From positions 372,001-436,000 of the forward strand of contig CAUBIC010000001.1 in the NCBI GenBank assembly GCA_958435945.1: a DNA stretch of 64,000 nucleotides. The letters run 5' to 3'. How positions within the stretch are numbered: position 1 is the stretch's first letter; every line of letters begins with the position of its first letter. The translations under genes were made by a program, and so were the position numbers. Shown piece after piece: positions 44,578 to 53,950 of this stretch. The notes under the pieces were generated by a model, which made no database searches, was not told where the DNA came from, and saw only the letters and a list, made by a program, of their open reading frames with translations. This DNA comes from an uncultured Collinsella sp. GTDB lineage: Bacteria > Actinomycetota > Coriobacteriia > Coriobacteriales > Coriobacteriaceae.

Positions 44578-45174
44578 ATGGCAATCGACAGGACTCCTGT
44601 TCTTAAGCGCTGCCGTCAGCTCGGGATCGATCCCGCTGAGCTCGGTTACAGCAGCAAGAAGGAATCTATCCGTCAGCCCAAGCGCCGTCGCAAGGAATCT
44701 GAGTACGGCATGCAGCTGCGTGAGAAGCAGAAGGTCAAGTTCATCTATGGCGTTCTGGAGAAGCAGTTCCACGGCTACTTCAACAAGGCCCGTAAGATGA
44801 ACGGCGTCACCGGTGAGAACCTCATGATCATCCTTGAGTCTCGCCTCGACAACGTCGTCTTCCGTCTTGGCTTCGCCCGCACCCGCAAAGAGGCTCGTCA
44901 GTCCGTCCGTCACGGTCACTTCACCGTGAACGGCAAGCGCGTGGACATCCCGTCCTACCGCGTCAAGGCCGGCGACGTCGTCGCTGTCGGCGAGAAGTTC
45001 CGTGACCTCCTCCCCATCAAGGAGGCCCTGATTTCCTCCGAGCGCTTTGAGGTCCCTGGCTGGCTCGAGGTCGATATCGAGAAGCTGTCTGGTAACGTGC
45101 TCGCTCTGCCGACGCGTGAGCAGATCAGCGGTGATATCAACGAGCAGCTCATCGTCGAGCTCTACTCTAAGTAG
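44578..45174 (+). CDS. rpsD: 30S ribosomal protein S4
   Basis: A 198-residue S4, a primary 16S rRNA binder, with the S4 domain around RLDNVVFRLGFARTRKEARQ and HFTVNGKRVDIPSYRVKAGD. GAAAGGA precedes the ATG. Confidence 0.97.
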   Translation: MAIDRTPVLKRCRQLGIDPAELGYSSKKESIRQPKRRRKESEYGMQLREKQKVKFIYGVLEKQFHGYFNKARKMNGVTGENLMIILESRLDNVVFRLGFARTRKEARQSVRHGHFTVNGKRVDIPSYRVKAGDVVAVGEKFRDLLPIKEALISSERFEVPGWLEVDIEKLSGNVLALPTREQISGDINEQLIVELYSK

Positions 45175-45206
45175 TCCATCCGGGCTGCTGAGGCTGGAGG
45201 TAATAC

Positions 45207-46148
45207 ATGTCAGAATTCATTAGGCCTCAGGTTCAGGTCGAAGAGATCAACGAGACCTCTGCTCGTGTCTCCGTCGAGCCGCTCGAGCGTGGCTACGGCG
45301 ATACGCTGGGCAACTCGCTTCGTCGTGTTCTTCTGTCCTCGCTCGAGGGTGCCGCCGTCGAGGCCATTCAGATCGATGGTGCGCAGCACGAGTTCATGAC
45401 CATCCCTAACATGGTCGAGGATGTCACCGATATCGTCCTGAATGTCAAGGGTCTTGTCTTCAGGGCTCTCGGCACGACCGACGAGGCAACCGCCACCATC
45501 TCGGTTGACGGCCCTTGCGAGGTCACCGGTGCGGACTTCTTTATTCCGTCCGAGTTTGAGCTGGTCAACCCCGAGCAGCACATTGCTACGCTCACTGAGG
45601 GTGGCCATCTCACCATGAGCATGCGCATCGGCTATGGCCGCGGCTATGTTTCTGGCGAGGCCAACAAGCGCGACAACGATCCCATCGGTGTGATCCACGT
45701 CGACTCGCTGTACTCGCCGGTTTCCCGTTGCGCCAAGCTCGTTGAGGCTTGCCGTGTCGGTCAGCACACCGACTACGAGCGCCTTGTCCTCGAGATCGAG
45801 ACCAACGGCTCCATCGCCCCGCGCGACGCCGTGGTCCAGGCTGCCAATATCATCAACCAGCATATGGCCGCCTTTATGAACCTTGCCGAGACCCCTGAGG
45901 TCGAGGAGGAGGCTTCGATCTTCGCTCCCGAGGTCACCAACGACAACGCCGAGCTGGACAAGCAGATCGAGGATCTGGACCTTTCCGTTCGTTCCTACAA
46001 CTGCCTTAAGCGCGCCAGCATTCACTCGGTCCGTCAGCTCGTTGAGTTCTCGGAGAACGATCTGCTCAACATCCGTAACTTCGGTGTTAAGTCGATCGAG
46101 GAAGTGAAGGACAAGCTTGAGTCCATGGGCCTGAGCCTGAAGGCTTAA
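45207..46148 (+). CDS. rpoA: DNA-directed RNA polymerase alpha subunit
   Basis: A 313-residue alpha subunit. The N-terminal dimerisation domain has LERGYGDTLGNSLRRVLLSS; the C-terminal DNA/activator-binding domain has ELSVRSYN-like LDLSVRSYNCLKRASIHSV and NFGVKSIEEVKDKL. TGGAGG precedes the ATG. Confidence 0.98.
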   Translation: MSEFIRPQVQVEEINETSARVSVEPLERGYGDTLGNSLRRVLLSSLEGAAVEAIQIDGAQHEFMTIPNMVEDVTDIVLNVKGLVFRALGTTDEATATISVDGPCEVTGADFFIPSEFELVNPEQHIATLTEGGHLTMSMRIGYGRGYVSGEANKRDNDPIGVIHVDSLYSPVSRCAKLVEACRVGQHTDYERLVLEIETNGSIAPRDAVVQAANIINQHMAAFMNLAETPEVEEEASIFAPEVTNDNAELDKQIEDLDLSVRSYNCLKRASIHSVRQLVEFSENDLLNIRNFGVKSIEEVKDKLESMGLSLKA

Positions 46149-46178
46149 TGCTTCGCATATTTGAGGAGAAACTAGACC

Positions 46179-46646
46179 ATGCGTCACAACGTTAAGAAGG
46201 GCCTGAAGCTCGGCACCGATGCGAGCCACACCAAGGCCATGAAGAAGAGCCTTGCTAAGGCCCTCTTCGAGAACGACCGCATCAAGACCACCGAGACCCG
46301 CGCTAAGGCGCTGCGTTCGGTCGTCGATCCGATCATCACCTGGGCCAAGAAGGGCGACCTGCACTCTCGTCGTCTGGCTATTGCCAAGCTCGGCGATAAG
46401 CAGCTCGTTGCCGAGATCTTCGACAAGGCTGCTCAGGGTATGTGGCAGGACCGCAACGGCGGTTACACCCGCATCATGAAGCTCGGTAACCGCAAGGGCG
46501 ACAACGCTCCCATCGTTATCATGGAACTCGTCACCGAGCCTTGCACGCCCAAGGCCAAGAAGGCTGCTCCGGCCCCCAAGAAGGCCGCTGCTCCCAAGAA
46601 GGTCGAGGCTGTCGAGGAGGCTCCCGCTGAGGAGACCGCTGAGTAG
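46179..46646 (+). CDS. rplQ: 50S ribosomal protein L17 with Ala/Pro/Lys/Glu-rich tail
   Basis: A 155-residue L17. The core (about residues 1-120) is normal: GTDASHTKAMKKSLAKALFE and MELVTEPC. A C-terminal extension of about 35 residues follows, with repeated APKKAA-like units and a final acidic EEAPAEETAE stretch. Such tails occur in some actinobacterial ribosomal proteins; its role is unknown. It closes the operon before a strong terminator. Confidence 0.95.
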   Translation: MRHNVKKGLKLGTDASHTKAMKKSLAKALFENDRIKTTETRAKALRSVVDPIITWAKKGDLHSRRLAIAKLGDKQLVAEIFDKAAQGMWQDRNGGYTRIMKLGNRKGDNAPIVIMELVTEPCTPKAKKAAPAPKKAAAPKKVEAVEEAPAEETAE

Positions 46647-46672
46647 ACATTCCGTCTGCATAGGCTATATTC

Positions 46673-46703
46673 GAGGGGTACGTTCGCGTACCCCTCTTTT
46701 TTT
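46673..46703 (+). terminator. Strong terminator of the ribosomal operon
   Basis: GAGGGGTACG (46673-46682) pairs perfectly with CGTACCCCTC (46687-46696) around a TTCG tetraloop, followed by seven T. Confidence 0.96.
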
Positions 46704-46738
46704 GTCGCAATACCGTTGCTTGTTTGTAGGGAGCGCCC

Positions 46739-47563
46739 ATGACTGCGCCGTCTGATTTCAATTCGACCCCCGAGCTCGACGCCACCCTTGTATTTCGTGT
46801 GGCCTACGATGGCTCCTCCTATAGCGGATTTGCCGAGCAGCCGGGCCAGACGACGGTTGCGGGTGAGTTGCGCCGTGCCATCGAGACGTTGCTGCGCCGC
46901 CCAATCGGTCTGACGTGCGCTGGGCGTACCGATGCCGGTGTGCATGCGGTGGCGCAGTACATTAGTGTGCCCGTAACGGACGCTGAGCTTGTCCTGACGC
47001 GCCGTAGGTGGCTGAGGGCCATGGATGCCCTGCTGCCCAAAGATATCGCCATAAACGAGGTTTACAGGGCCCGTAAAGGCTTTTCTGCACGTTTTGACGC
47101 GCGCTCTCGCACGTACACCTATCGCATTGCCGACCGTGATGCGCGGCCCGTGCTGTCACGCGGTGCCGTGTGGTGGCATCGCTATCCCCTCGACGTCGAT
47201 GCGATGGCGGCCGCCTGCCCTGCGCTTTTGGGCGAGCAGGACTTTAAGAGCTTTTGCAAGGTCGCCTCTGCCGTGGGCAAACCTACGCACCGCTGCGTAA
47301 TGCGTGCCGAGTTTGACCATGAGGTCGCCTTTGGCGAGGACATCCTCACGTTTACCATCGAGGGCAATGCGTTTTTGCATTCGATGGTGCGAACCATTGT
47401 GGGCACCCTTGTCGAGATCGGCATGCATCGCCGCGATCCCGAGTGGATGCGCGAGGTAATTGATGCCTGCGATCGCTCCGCTGCCGGTCCTACGGCGCCC
47501 GCATGCGGTCTTACCTTTATGGGCGTGGACTACGACCCCGCCGAGCTTGTGGTGCTCGATTAG
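46739..47563 (+). CDS. truA: tRNA pseudouridine(38-40) synthase TruA
   Basis: A 274-residue TruA. The catalytic aspartate is in CAGRTDAGVHA (about residue 64); FRVAYDGSSYSGFAEQPG opens the domain and FLHSMVRTIVGTL is a later motif. Like in many bacteria it follows rplQ, though a terminator separates them. Confidence 0.94.
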   Translation: MTAPSDFNSTPELDATLVFRVAYDGSSYSGFAEQPGQTTVAGELRRAIETLLRRPIGLTCAGRTDAGVHAVAQYISVPVTDAELVLTRRRWLRAMDALLPKDIAINEVYRARKGFSARFDARSRTYTYRIADRDARPVLSRGAVWWHRYPLDVDAMAAACPALLGEQDFKSFCKVASAVGKPTHRCVMRAEFDHEVAFGEDILTFTIEGNAFLHSMVRTIVGTLVEIGMHRRDPEWMREVIDACDRSAAGPTAPACGLTFMGVDYDPAELVVLD

Positions 47564-47682
47564 GGAAGTGGCTGCCTGACGGCGATCTTTGTGTGCGGCG
47601 CCTGTGGGCGGGGCGTGTTCAACATCTGTTCTTGACGTGCATCGCGACGGGCGACCATCCGCATTAATTGACGGGGTGTACC

Positions 47683-48762
47683 ATGAACGACAGTTTGTTA
47701 CTAGCTGTCGAGAGGACGGAAAACTTGGTTCGACGTGGTTCGCATCCGCGACTTTCGGTGATCCTGATTGTTGAGGGTTCGCCCAGTTATACGATGCGCG
47801 CTCTCGAGAGCATCCAGAACCAAGACCTCTACGATTTGCAAATTGTCGTCGTTTGCCGCGGCGTGGTAGCTGGTGTGCGTCATTCGCTCGAAGTTGCTGC
47901 CGACAGAGACATTCATATTGATTTGATTGATGTTGAGGACCCAGCGCCTGGTGCCTGCCTGCGTGCCGGCTTTGCGGCTTCGCGCGGCTCCCAGATCATT
48001 GCGATGAATGCCAATGAGTGGTTTGCGCCGCAGTCCCTTTCGCAGATGGTCGAAAGCTCCTGCGACGCTTCTGCTGACATCGTGTTTCCCTCTGTTTCGC
48101 TCGATCGCTACGATGTTCACCGCGAACGTCATTCCCGAGTTTTGGACGCGACATCCGTTTCTGAAGATGAGGACCGGGCGGCTTGCCTGACCCAATTGGT
48201 TTCCTGTGGTTTAATCCGACAGACCTCTGGCGTGCTGTATGATCGCGCCCTTTTTGAGGCGTGCCTTGCGCATGGCGATGCGTTTCGCACGGTGTCTTTT
48301 TTGACGTTCGCGCTTTCGCAGGCAAAGCGCGTTTCGGGATGTGGCCGTGCCCGTTTTCATGCAGTGGCGCCGTCGATTACGGAGACGTTTGACCCCACAA
48401 TGTTTGCCAGGCTTTCTGATGATATCGGGGCGCTCGACAGGCTTGCCGACTCGCTTGCCGTCGCGGGCGGTGGCGATCAGTTGAAGCAGGTCTGCCAGCG
48501 GTATTACTACGCCGGCCTGGTTGCCTGCATCGAAAATTTGTGTCTGAGCCCCCATGGGGTGTCTTCAATAGAGCGTTCGGCCCGTTTGCATGATATGCTC
48601 GAAGCGCAGCGTACCCGTCAGATGGTTGTGGCTCTTAAGGGCAATCATCGGGGCTTAGGTCTGCTCTATGGTTCGATAGCTAGTGCCAAGCCTATGCGGT
48701 GTGCGTTGTATACGCATCTGGCGGCCTTTTTCAATCGTTCGGGCGTCAGGACTGTCCAGTAG
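47683..48762 (+). CDS. Glycosyltransferase family 2-like protein
   Basis: A 359-residue protein. The N-terminal 200 residues look like a GT-A glycosyltransferase: LSVILIVEGSPSYTMRALES (about residues 24-43), LQIVVVCRG, and AGFAASRGSQIIAMNANEW where a DxD-type motif is expected but reads NANE, so catalysis is uncertain. The C-terminal part is helical and unplaced. No membrane segment. It stands alone between truA and argR. Confidence 0.55.
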   Translation: MNDSLLLAVERTENLVRRGSHPRLSVILIVEGSPSYTMRALESIQNQDLYDLQIVVVCRGVVAGVRHSLEVAADRDIHIDLIDVEDPAPGACLRAGFAASRGSQIIAMNANEWFAPQSLSQMVESSCDASADIVFPSVSLDRYDVHRERHSRVLDATSVSEDEDRAACLTQLVSCGLIRQTSGVLYDRALFEACLAHGDAFRTVSFLTFALSQAKRVSGCGRARFHAVAPSITETFDPTMFARLSDDIGALDRLADSLAVAGGGDQLKQVCQRYYYAGLVACIENLCLSPHGVSSIERSARLHDMLEAQRTRQMVVALKGNHRGLGLLYGSIASAKPMRCALYTHLAAFFNRSGVRTVQ

Positions 48763-48891
48763 CGTGATTTTCGAAATAAATTGCATGGAATTGTTTCGAA
48801 ATGCGTTCTTATTCACTAAAACCCTCAAATAGCGCTAAACTATTCAATTACTAAGTGATTGTCTCCGCCATCTTTTGGAGTGAGGTTTTGT

Positions 48892-49329
48892 ATGGCCAAA
48901 AAACGCAATGGGCGCCAGGATGCCATCAGAGATATTGTTCGCAATAAGGACGTACGTACGCAGCGCGTTTTGGTAGACGAGCTTCGCGCCATGGGTTTCG
49001 ATTGCACGCAGGCGACCGTTTCGCGCGACATCGCGGACATGGGACTGCGTAAGCTCCCCGAGGGCATCTATGTCCTTGCCGAGGACCTGCATCTGCAGCG
49101 CATGGTTTCCGAGCTGGTTACCGGCGTACTGCGCACCGATAATCTGGTTATGATCAAGGCGCAGCCCGGTACGGCTTCTGGTATTGCCGCAGCGGTCGAT
49201 GCCGCGGAGCTGCCCGACGTACTCGGCTCGCTTGCCGGCAACGACACGATCTTGGTCATTGCACAGACGGCCGAGGACGGTGAACGCCTTGAGGCGCTCA
49301 TCAACAAGCTGAGTAACTCTCACAAGTAG
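48892..49329 (+). CDS. argR: Arginine repressor ArgR
   Basis: A 145-residue ArgR. The N-terminal winged helix shows CTQATVSRDIADMGLRKLP (about residues 40-58); the C-terminal hexamerisation/arginine-binding domain has GTASGIAAAVDAA and LAGNDTILVIA. ATG 48892 matches the family start; an upstream in-frame ATG at 48859 adds a non-conserved segment. ATTCA-type half-sites occur in the AT-rich upstream region (48800-48850), possibly for autoregulation. No arginine biosynthesis genes are near. Confidence 0.93.
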   Translation: MAKKRNGRQDAIRDIVRNKDVRTQRVLVDELRAMGFDCTQATVSRDIADMGLRKLPEGIYVLAEDLHLQRMVSELVTGVLRTDNLVMIKAQPGTASGIAAAVDAAELPDVLGSLAGNDTILVIAQTAEDGERLEALINKLSNSHK

Positions 49330-49380
49330 GGGATGCGTGGCACTGCTGCTGTGCCGATTGTTGCTATAGGTAATTGCCGA

Positions 49381-49408
49381 GGGCGTTGACGAAGGTCAGC
49401 GCCCTTTT
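49381..49408 (+). terminator. Terminator after argR
   Basis: GGGCGTTGAC (49381-49390) pairs with GTCAGCGCCC (49395-49404), one G-T pair, GAAG loop, followed by TTTT. Confidence 0.85.
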
Positions 49409-49487
49409 GCATGCCGGCACCCGTTGCTCTATCGGTCCTGCAGCCGGGGCCGTCGTGGCATCTTGTGACATCTGCCGAAATAAAGAA

Positions 49488-49519
49488 GCGCCCGAGCAGC
49501 GTACGTGCTGCTCGGGCGC
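49488..49519 (-). terminator. Terminator of the penicillin-binding protein gene
   Basis: GCGCCCGAGCAGC (49488-49500) pairs perfectly with GCTGCTCGGGCGC (49507-49519). On the minus strand it is followed by TTCTTTATTT and lies 25 nt beyond the stop. Confidence 0.85.
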
Positions 49520-49544
49520 CTTGGTGTCAGATGCCGCTTTGCGT

Positions 49545-51734
49545 CTACTGGCCCGTAGAGGGGTCGGGCGTGGGCGTAGGATCGGGGGTAGGCGTCGGCG
49601 TGCCACCGTCGCCACCCGTGCCACCGTCGCCACCCGTGCCACCATTGCCACCTGTCGTACCGCTATCGCCGGTGGTGTTGCCGCCCGGGGTTTCAGTGGT
49701 TGTCGTTGTCGTTGTGGTTGTGGTGGTCGTGGTCTCTTCCTCTTCTTTTCCCTCGTCTTTATCCTCTTCGTCTTTCTTTTTGTTGTTTGTGCCGTAGAAC
49801 TTCCAGACGTTATTGTTCTTGTACGTGGGAGCCGTTCCGGTCGAGAATTCCTCGCGCTCGGTGCCCGCAAGAACGGTGTTCATGAACTTCTTAAAGACGG
49901 GCAGGTTGGTGCTGTCGCCCAGCAGGTCCGAACCGTACTTTTGGATGGGAATCTCGCCTGCGGAATAACCGGTCCACAGGGCGCATGTCAGTTGCGGCGT
50001 GAAGCCGCAGAACCACAGGTTGGTGGTGTTGTCAGTGGTGCCCGTCTTGCCGGCATAGGGCTGGTTGACGTTCAGCGCGCCGGCGGCACCCGTGCCGCTG
50101 CCCTGCATGACGCCGGATAGAACATCGGTAACCGCGGCAGCCTCGCCTTCGGTGAGCACCTGCGTGGGATTGTCGGTGTGCTGGTACAGAACCGAGCCGG
50201 TACGCGAGTCGATCTCGGTAATGGCGATGGGCTGACGGTAGTAGCCACCGTTGGCAAACGTTGCGTAGGCAGATGCCATCTCGAGCGGTGAGATGGACCC
50301 GGTGCCGAGCGTCATGACGGGAACGTCCTCGATATTGTCCTTGGCGGGATCGATGCCAAGCTTTTTGACGAGCGACATGATCTTGTCATTGCCGATGGCT
50401 TCGGCCACCTGAATGTAGCCGGTGTTGGATGAGTATGCCGTTGCCTGCTTAAGCGTGATGTTGCCATAGCTCTGGTTGCCGTAGTTTTGCACCTCGGTCG
50501 TGGTGCCCTTGGCCTTGAGCGGCGAGTTGCAGTTGAGGGTGACGTTGGGGTTCATACCGTTTTGGATGGCAGTTGCCAGCGTAAAGGCCTTAAACGTGGA
50601 GCCCACGGGGCGCTTTGCCGTAGCGTGGTTCACGTGATTCTCGTCGGCGTTGTAGTCGTAGCCGCCTACCATGCACTTGATATAGCCGGTCTTGGGGTCA
50701 ACGACGACCATGCCCATGTCCAGGCCGTCGAGCGAAAGCGTGTCGAGCTGCGAGCGCACAGCCTCCTCGGCCACCTGCTGCATGGTGGGGTCGATGGTGG
50801 TCTTGACGGTCAGACCGCCCTTAAAGAGCACGTCGGTGGAGAACTCCTGCTCAAGCAGCTGTTTAACGTAGGAGACAAAGTAGGGCTGAGAGTACACATC
50901 GACGCCACTGCCCGAAATCTCGGTCACGTTAAGCGTGATGGGCTCAGCCTGTGCGGCATCGTGCTCTTCCTGCGTGATGTGGCCCAGACGCAGCATGTTG
51001 TCCAGAACCTTATTGCGGCGGGACAGCGCCAAGTCGGGATTAACCGTGGGGTCGTACTGCGAGGGCGAGTTGGGAAGGCCGATGAGCAGCGCGGCCTCGC
51101 TCAGGGTGAGGTCGGCGGCGGTTTTGGACAGATAGGTCTCGGCGGCGGCCTCGATTCCATATGCTCCATGGCCGTAGTAGATGGTGTTGAGGTACATCAT
51201 GAGGATCTCGTCTTTGGAGTACATATCCTCCATCTTGATGGCGATATAGGCCTCGCGCACCTTACGCTCGATGGTCGAGTCGAATTGTTCCTCCTGCAAG
51301 ATGGTGTTGCGAACCAGCTGCTGGGTGATGGTCGATGCGCCCTCGTGGCCGCCGGTGAGGGTTGCCACCGATGCGCGTGCAATGCCCCAGAGGTCGATGC
51401 CGCCATGTTCGTAGAAGCGCTCGTCCTCAACGTCGACGGTGCCCTGCAGCACGTACGGGGACACTTGGTCCTTGGTGATGGACTTGCGGTTTTGCGTGTA
51501 GAAACTCGCAATGGTATTGCCGTTGCAGTCGACGATGTCGGTGGGCTCGCTCACCAGATACGCGTTGGCATCGGTGTAGTCGGGCAGATCGGACAGCCAG
51601 CGGTTGACGTTGCCGATCATGCCGATGCCAAACGCTACGCCCGCGATAAGCAGAAAGCCCAAAAACGAGAGCAAGATCATGGGAAGGGCATGCGTCTTAG
51701 AGCGACCGCGCCCCTGTCGTTGGCGAGGACCCAT
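49545..51734 (-). CDS. Class A penicillin-binding protein (glycosyltransferase/transpeptidase)
   Basis: A 729-residue bifunctional cell-wall synthase. A basic N-terminus and one membrane segment (ILLSFLGFLLIAGVAFGIG, about residues 20-38) precede the GT51 domain (EDERFYEHGGIDLWG near 105; EGASTITQQLVRN near 135). The transpeptidase domain has the catalytic serine in STFK (about 378), SSN (about 433) and KTG (about 560). The tail holds about 14 consecutive threonines, then Gly/Thr- and Pro/Thr-rich repeats ending PDPSTGQ, probably spanning the wall. The ATG at 51734 has GGAGGT upstream. Confidence 0.94.
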   Translation of the reverse strand: MGPRQRQGRGRSKTHALPMILLSFLGFLLIAGVAFGIGMIGNVNRWLSDLPDYTDANAYLVSEPTDIVDCNGNTIASFYTQNRKSITKDQVSPYVLQGTVDVEDERFYEHGGIDLWGIARASVATLTGGHEGASTITQQLVRNTILQEEQFDSTIERKVREAYIAIKMEDMYSKDEILMMYLNTIYYGHGAYGIEAAAETYLSKTAADLTLSEAALLIGLPNSPSQYDPTVNPDLALSRRNKVLDNMLRLGHITQEEHDAAQAEPITLNVTEISGSGVDVYSQPYFVSYVKQLLEQEFSTDVLFKGGLTVKTTIDPTMQQVAEEAVRSQLDTLSLDGLDMGMVVVDPKTGYIKCMVGGYDYNADENHVNHATAKRPVGSTFKAFTLATAIQNGMNPNVTLNCNSPLKAKGTTTEVQNYGNQSYGNITLKQATAYSSNTGYIQVAEAIGNDKIMSLVKKLGIDPAKDNIEDVPVMTLGTGSISPLEMASAYATFANGGYYRQPIAITEIDSRTGSVLYQHTDNPTQVLTEGEAAAVTDVLSGVMQGSGTGAAGALNVNQPYAGKTGTTDNTTNLWFCGFTPQLTCALWTGYSAGEIPIQKYGSDLLGDSTNLPVFKKFMNTVLAGTEREEFSTGTAPTYKNNNVWKFYGTNNKKKDEEDKDEGKEEEETTTTTTTTTTTTTETPGGNTTGDSGTTGGNGGTGGDGGTGGDGGTPTPTPDPTPTPDPSTGQ

Positions 51735-51895
51735 ATATTGACCTCCAGGTATGTCGTGCCAGGCGGCAGGTATGCTACCGGGCAGGATGGACATAAGTTA
51801 TTACACGATAAACCAATCGGGGCATGCGGGGCCTCGTGTATGCTGGTTGGCAGCAATTTTCAGAGTGAAAGCACACCTTGGCAAGGAGTTTACCG

Positions 51896-53854
51896 ATGGC
51901 GATTCGGCCGATGGAACCGAGCGGACAATGCGAAAGCGAGTTGGCGGCGGCTGAAGTGGCGCTGCCCGAACTGCTGGCGCCTGCTGGCGGACTCGACCAG
52001 ATGCTCGCGGCGATTGCGGCGGGTGCCGATGCCATCTATGCGGGGCTGGACGGATTCAACGCTCGAGTGAGCGCGCATGGCTTTAGCGATGATGAGTTCG
52101 CGCGCGGTTGTGCCGTGGCCCATGCCCATGGCGTGCGTGTGTACGTGACGCTCAACGTGTTCGTGTTCGATGATGAGCTTGCCGACGCCGTGGCGTTGGG
52201 GGCGCATGCGCGCGCGTTGGGTGCCGATGCGTTGATTGTGGCCGATGCCGGGCTGGCTTGTGCGCTTCGTGCGGCGATTCCCGGGGTCGAGATTCACCTG
52301 TCTACGCAGGCGGGCGTTCATAGCGAAGGCGCCGTGCGGCTTGCCGCCGATGAGCTGGGGGTCGAGCGTGTGACGACGGCGCGCGAGCTGACGGTCGACG
52401 AGATTGCGGCGCTATGTGCCACGGGCGTGCCCATCGAGGTATTCTGCCACGGTGCGATTTGCATCGGTTATTCTGGGGCGTGCGAGTTCTCGGCCCTGCG
52501 GCGTGGACGCTCGGCGATGCGCGGCGACTGCACGCAGCCGTGCCGTCTGGCGTACGACCTGGTGGACGAGGCGGGGCAGAGCGTTGTCGCCGTCGAGGGA
52601 GATCGCCTGCTTTGTCCGCGTGACTATCTGGGCATCGCGCATCTGCCCGAGCTTGTTGCCGCCGGCGTGGCATCGCTCAAGATCGAGGGCCGCATGAAGA
52701 ATCCCGACTACGTCTTTAACGTGGTGAGGGTGTGGCGTCGGGCGCTCAATATGCTGCGCGACGGCACATGGGATGCCGATGCGGTGCCGGCGCTTGAGCG
52801 CGAGCTGGGAAGGTCGTTCAACCGCGGCTTTACCGATGCGTATCTGCGGGGTCGTTCGGGCGCCGAGCTCATGAGCTTTGAGCGCGCGATCAACCAGGGC
52901 GTGCGCGTGGGCCACTTGGTGGCGGTGGGTCACGAAGAGGTGACGGTTGAGCTTGATGCCGCCGTGGCGGCGGGCGATACGCTCGAGATCCGATTTTACC
53001 CGGGTGCCGACGCGCGTCCCGATGTGCCCAAGCGCTGGCCACAGGTGCCCTGCCCGGTGGATGCCGCAGCGGGGAAGCGCGTCGTCGTGCATTGCAAGCG
53101 TAAGGTGGACGCGGGCTGCGAGGTGTACCTGATTCGCAGCGCCGGCGTGTTGGATCAGACGGCGGCGGTGTTGGAGCGCATGCGGGCCGAGGCGGATGCG
53201 ATTGCGCCCGTTGCGCGTGTCGTTGAAGTGCTGCCCTTTGAGGGCGTTGCGGTGGATGGCGGTGCATCGACGGAGTTGGTGGAGTGCGCGGTTCCCACTC
53301 GCATGGTTTTTGCTTGGCAGCTGATGGATGCCGACCCGTGCGGAGAACTCGATTTGTCCGACGCCGTTGTGGTGCTTGACGAGGTGTGCCGCGCGAGTGA
53401 CGCTGACTGGACCCGCTCACTGATGCAGCGTGCCGGGCGCGTCGTCTGCCGCAACCTGGGACAGGTGGTGATCGCTCGCGAGCTGGGCGTGACGTTTGAC
53501 GTGGCGGCGCCGGTGTTCTGCGCGAATCGGGCCACGCTTACCTGGCTGCGCGGACTCGGTGCGGGGCGGGTGTACTTGCCGGCCGAGTTGCTCGGCAATG
53601 ATGCGGAGCGTATTGCCGAACTGGCTGCTGAACCCGGCGTCTGGGGTCCGGTCGACGCCGACCGTCCCGAGCTTATGGTGTGCGAGCACTGCCTGCTGAC
53701 CGCCGAGGGCGTCTGCGCTACCGATGCGACGGGACAGGTCCGTTGCCGCGACTGCTTGCGCCGTCGGCAGGTACGCTATCTGGTCGAGCGTGACGGTACA
53801 CGTCTGCCAGTTGCCATTGACGCATGCGGCAGGACGAGGATTTTCCTGTCGTAG
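51896..53854 (+). CDS. Second peptidase U32-family protein
   Basis: A 652-residue U32 protein. LPELLAPAGGLDQMLAAIAA opens the barrel (about residues 23-42); GADAIYAGLDGFNAR, GAICIGYSGACE and RGDCTQPCR follow, with cysteines in the same places as in the protein at 4.2-6.7 kb. It ends with a cysteine-rich region containing MVCEHCLLTAEGVC and CRDCLRRR. It lacks part of the long insert of the first copy. Likely an RNA hydroxylation protein. AAGGAG precedes ATG 51896. Confidence 0.85.
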   Translation: MAIRPMEPSGQCESELAAAEVALPELLAPAGGLDQMLAAIAAGADAIYAGLDGFNARVSAHGFSDDEFARGCAVAHAHGVRVYVTLNVFVFDDELADAVALGAHARALGADALIVADAGLACALRAAIPGVEIHLSTQAGVHSEGAVRLAADELGVERVTTARELTVDEIAALCATGVPIEVFCHGAICIGYSGACEFSALRRGRSAMRGDCTQPCRLAYDLVDEAGQSVVAVEGDRLLCPRDYLGIAHLPELVAAGVASLKIEGRMKNPDYVFNVVRVWRRALNMLRDGTWDADAVPALERELGRSFNRGFTDAYLRGRSGAELMSFERAINQGVRVGHLVAVGHEEVTVELDAAVAAGDTLEIRFYPGADARPDVPKRWPQVPCPVDAAAGKRVVVHCKRKVDAGCEVYLIRSAGVLDQTAAVLERMRAEADAIAPVARVVEVLPFEGVAVDGGASTELVECAVPTRMVFAWQLMDADPCGELDLSDAVVVLDEVCRASDADWTRSLMQRAGRVVCRNLGQVVIARELGVTFDVAAPVFCANRATLTWLRGLGAGRVYLPAELLGNDAERIAELAAEPGVWGPVDADRPELMVCEHCLLTAEGVCATDATGQVRCRDCLRRRQVRYLVERDGTRLPVAIDACGRTRIFLS

Positions 53855-53950
53855 GTGCCGCGTCGCGTCAGTTTGTTATCATAAAAGAGTTTATGGACTT
53901 CCAGCACCGCCGTTTTCGGCGAGGGTGCTATAGCAAAAGGAGGATACCCA

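Noticed and set aside
53880..53950. T-box riboswitch before tyrS (AGGGTGCTA)
   Set aside because: Only a short leader with one small hairpin is present; the conserved T-box sequence and stem I are missing.
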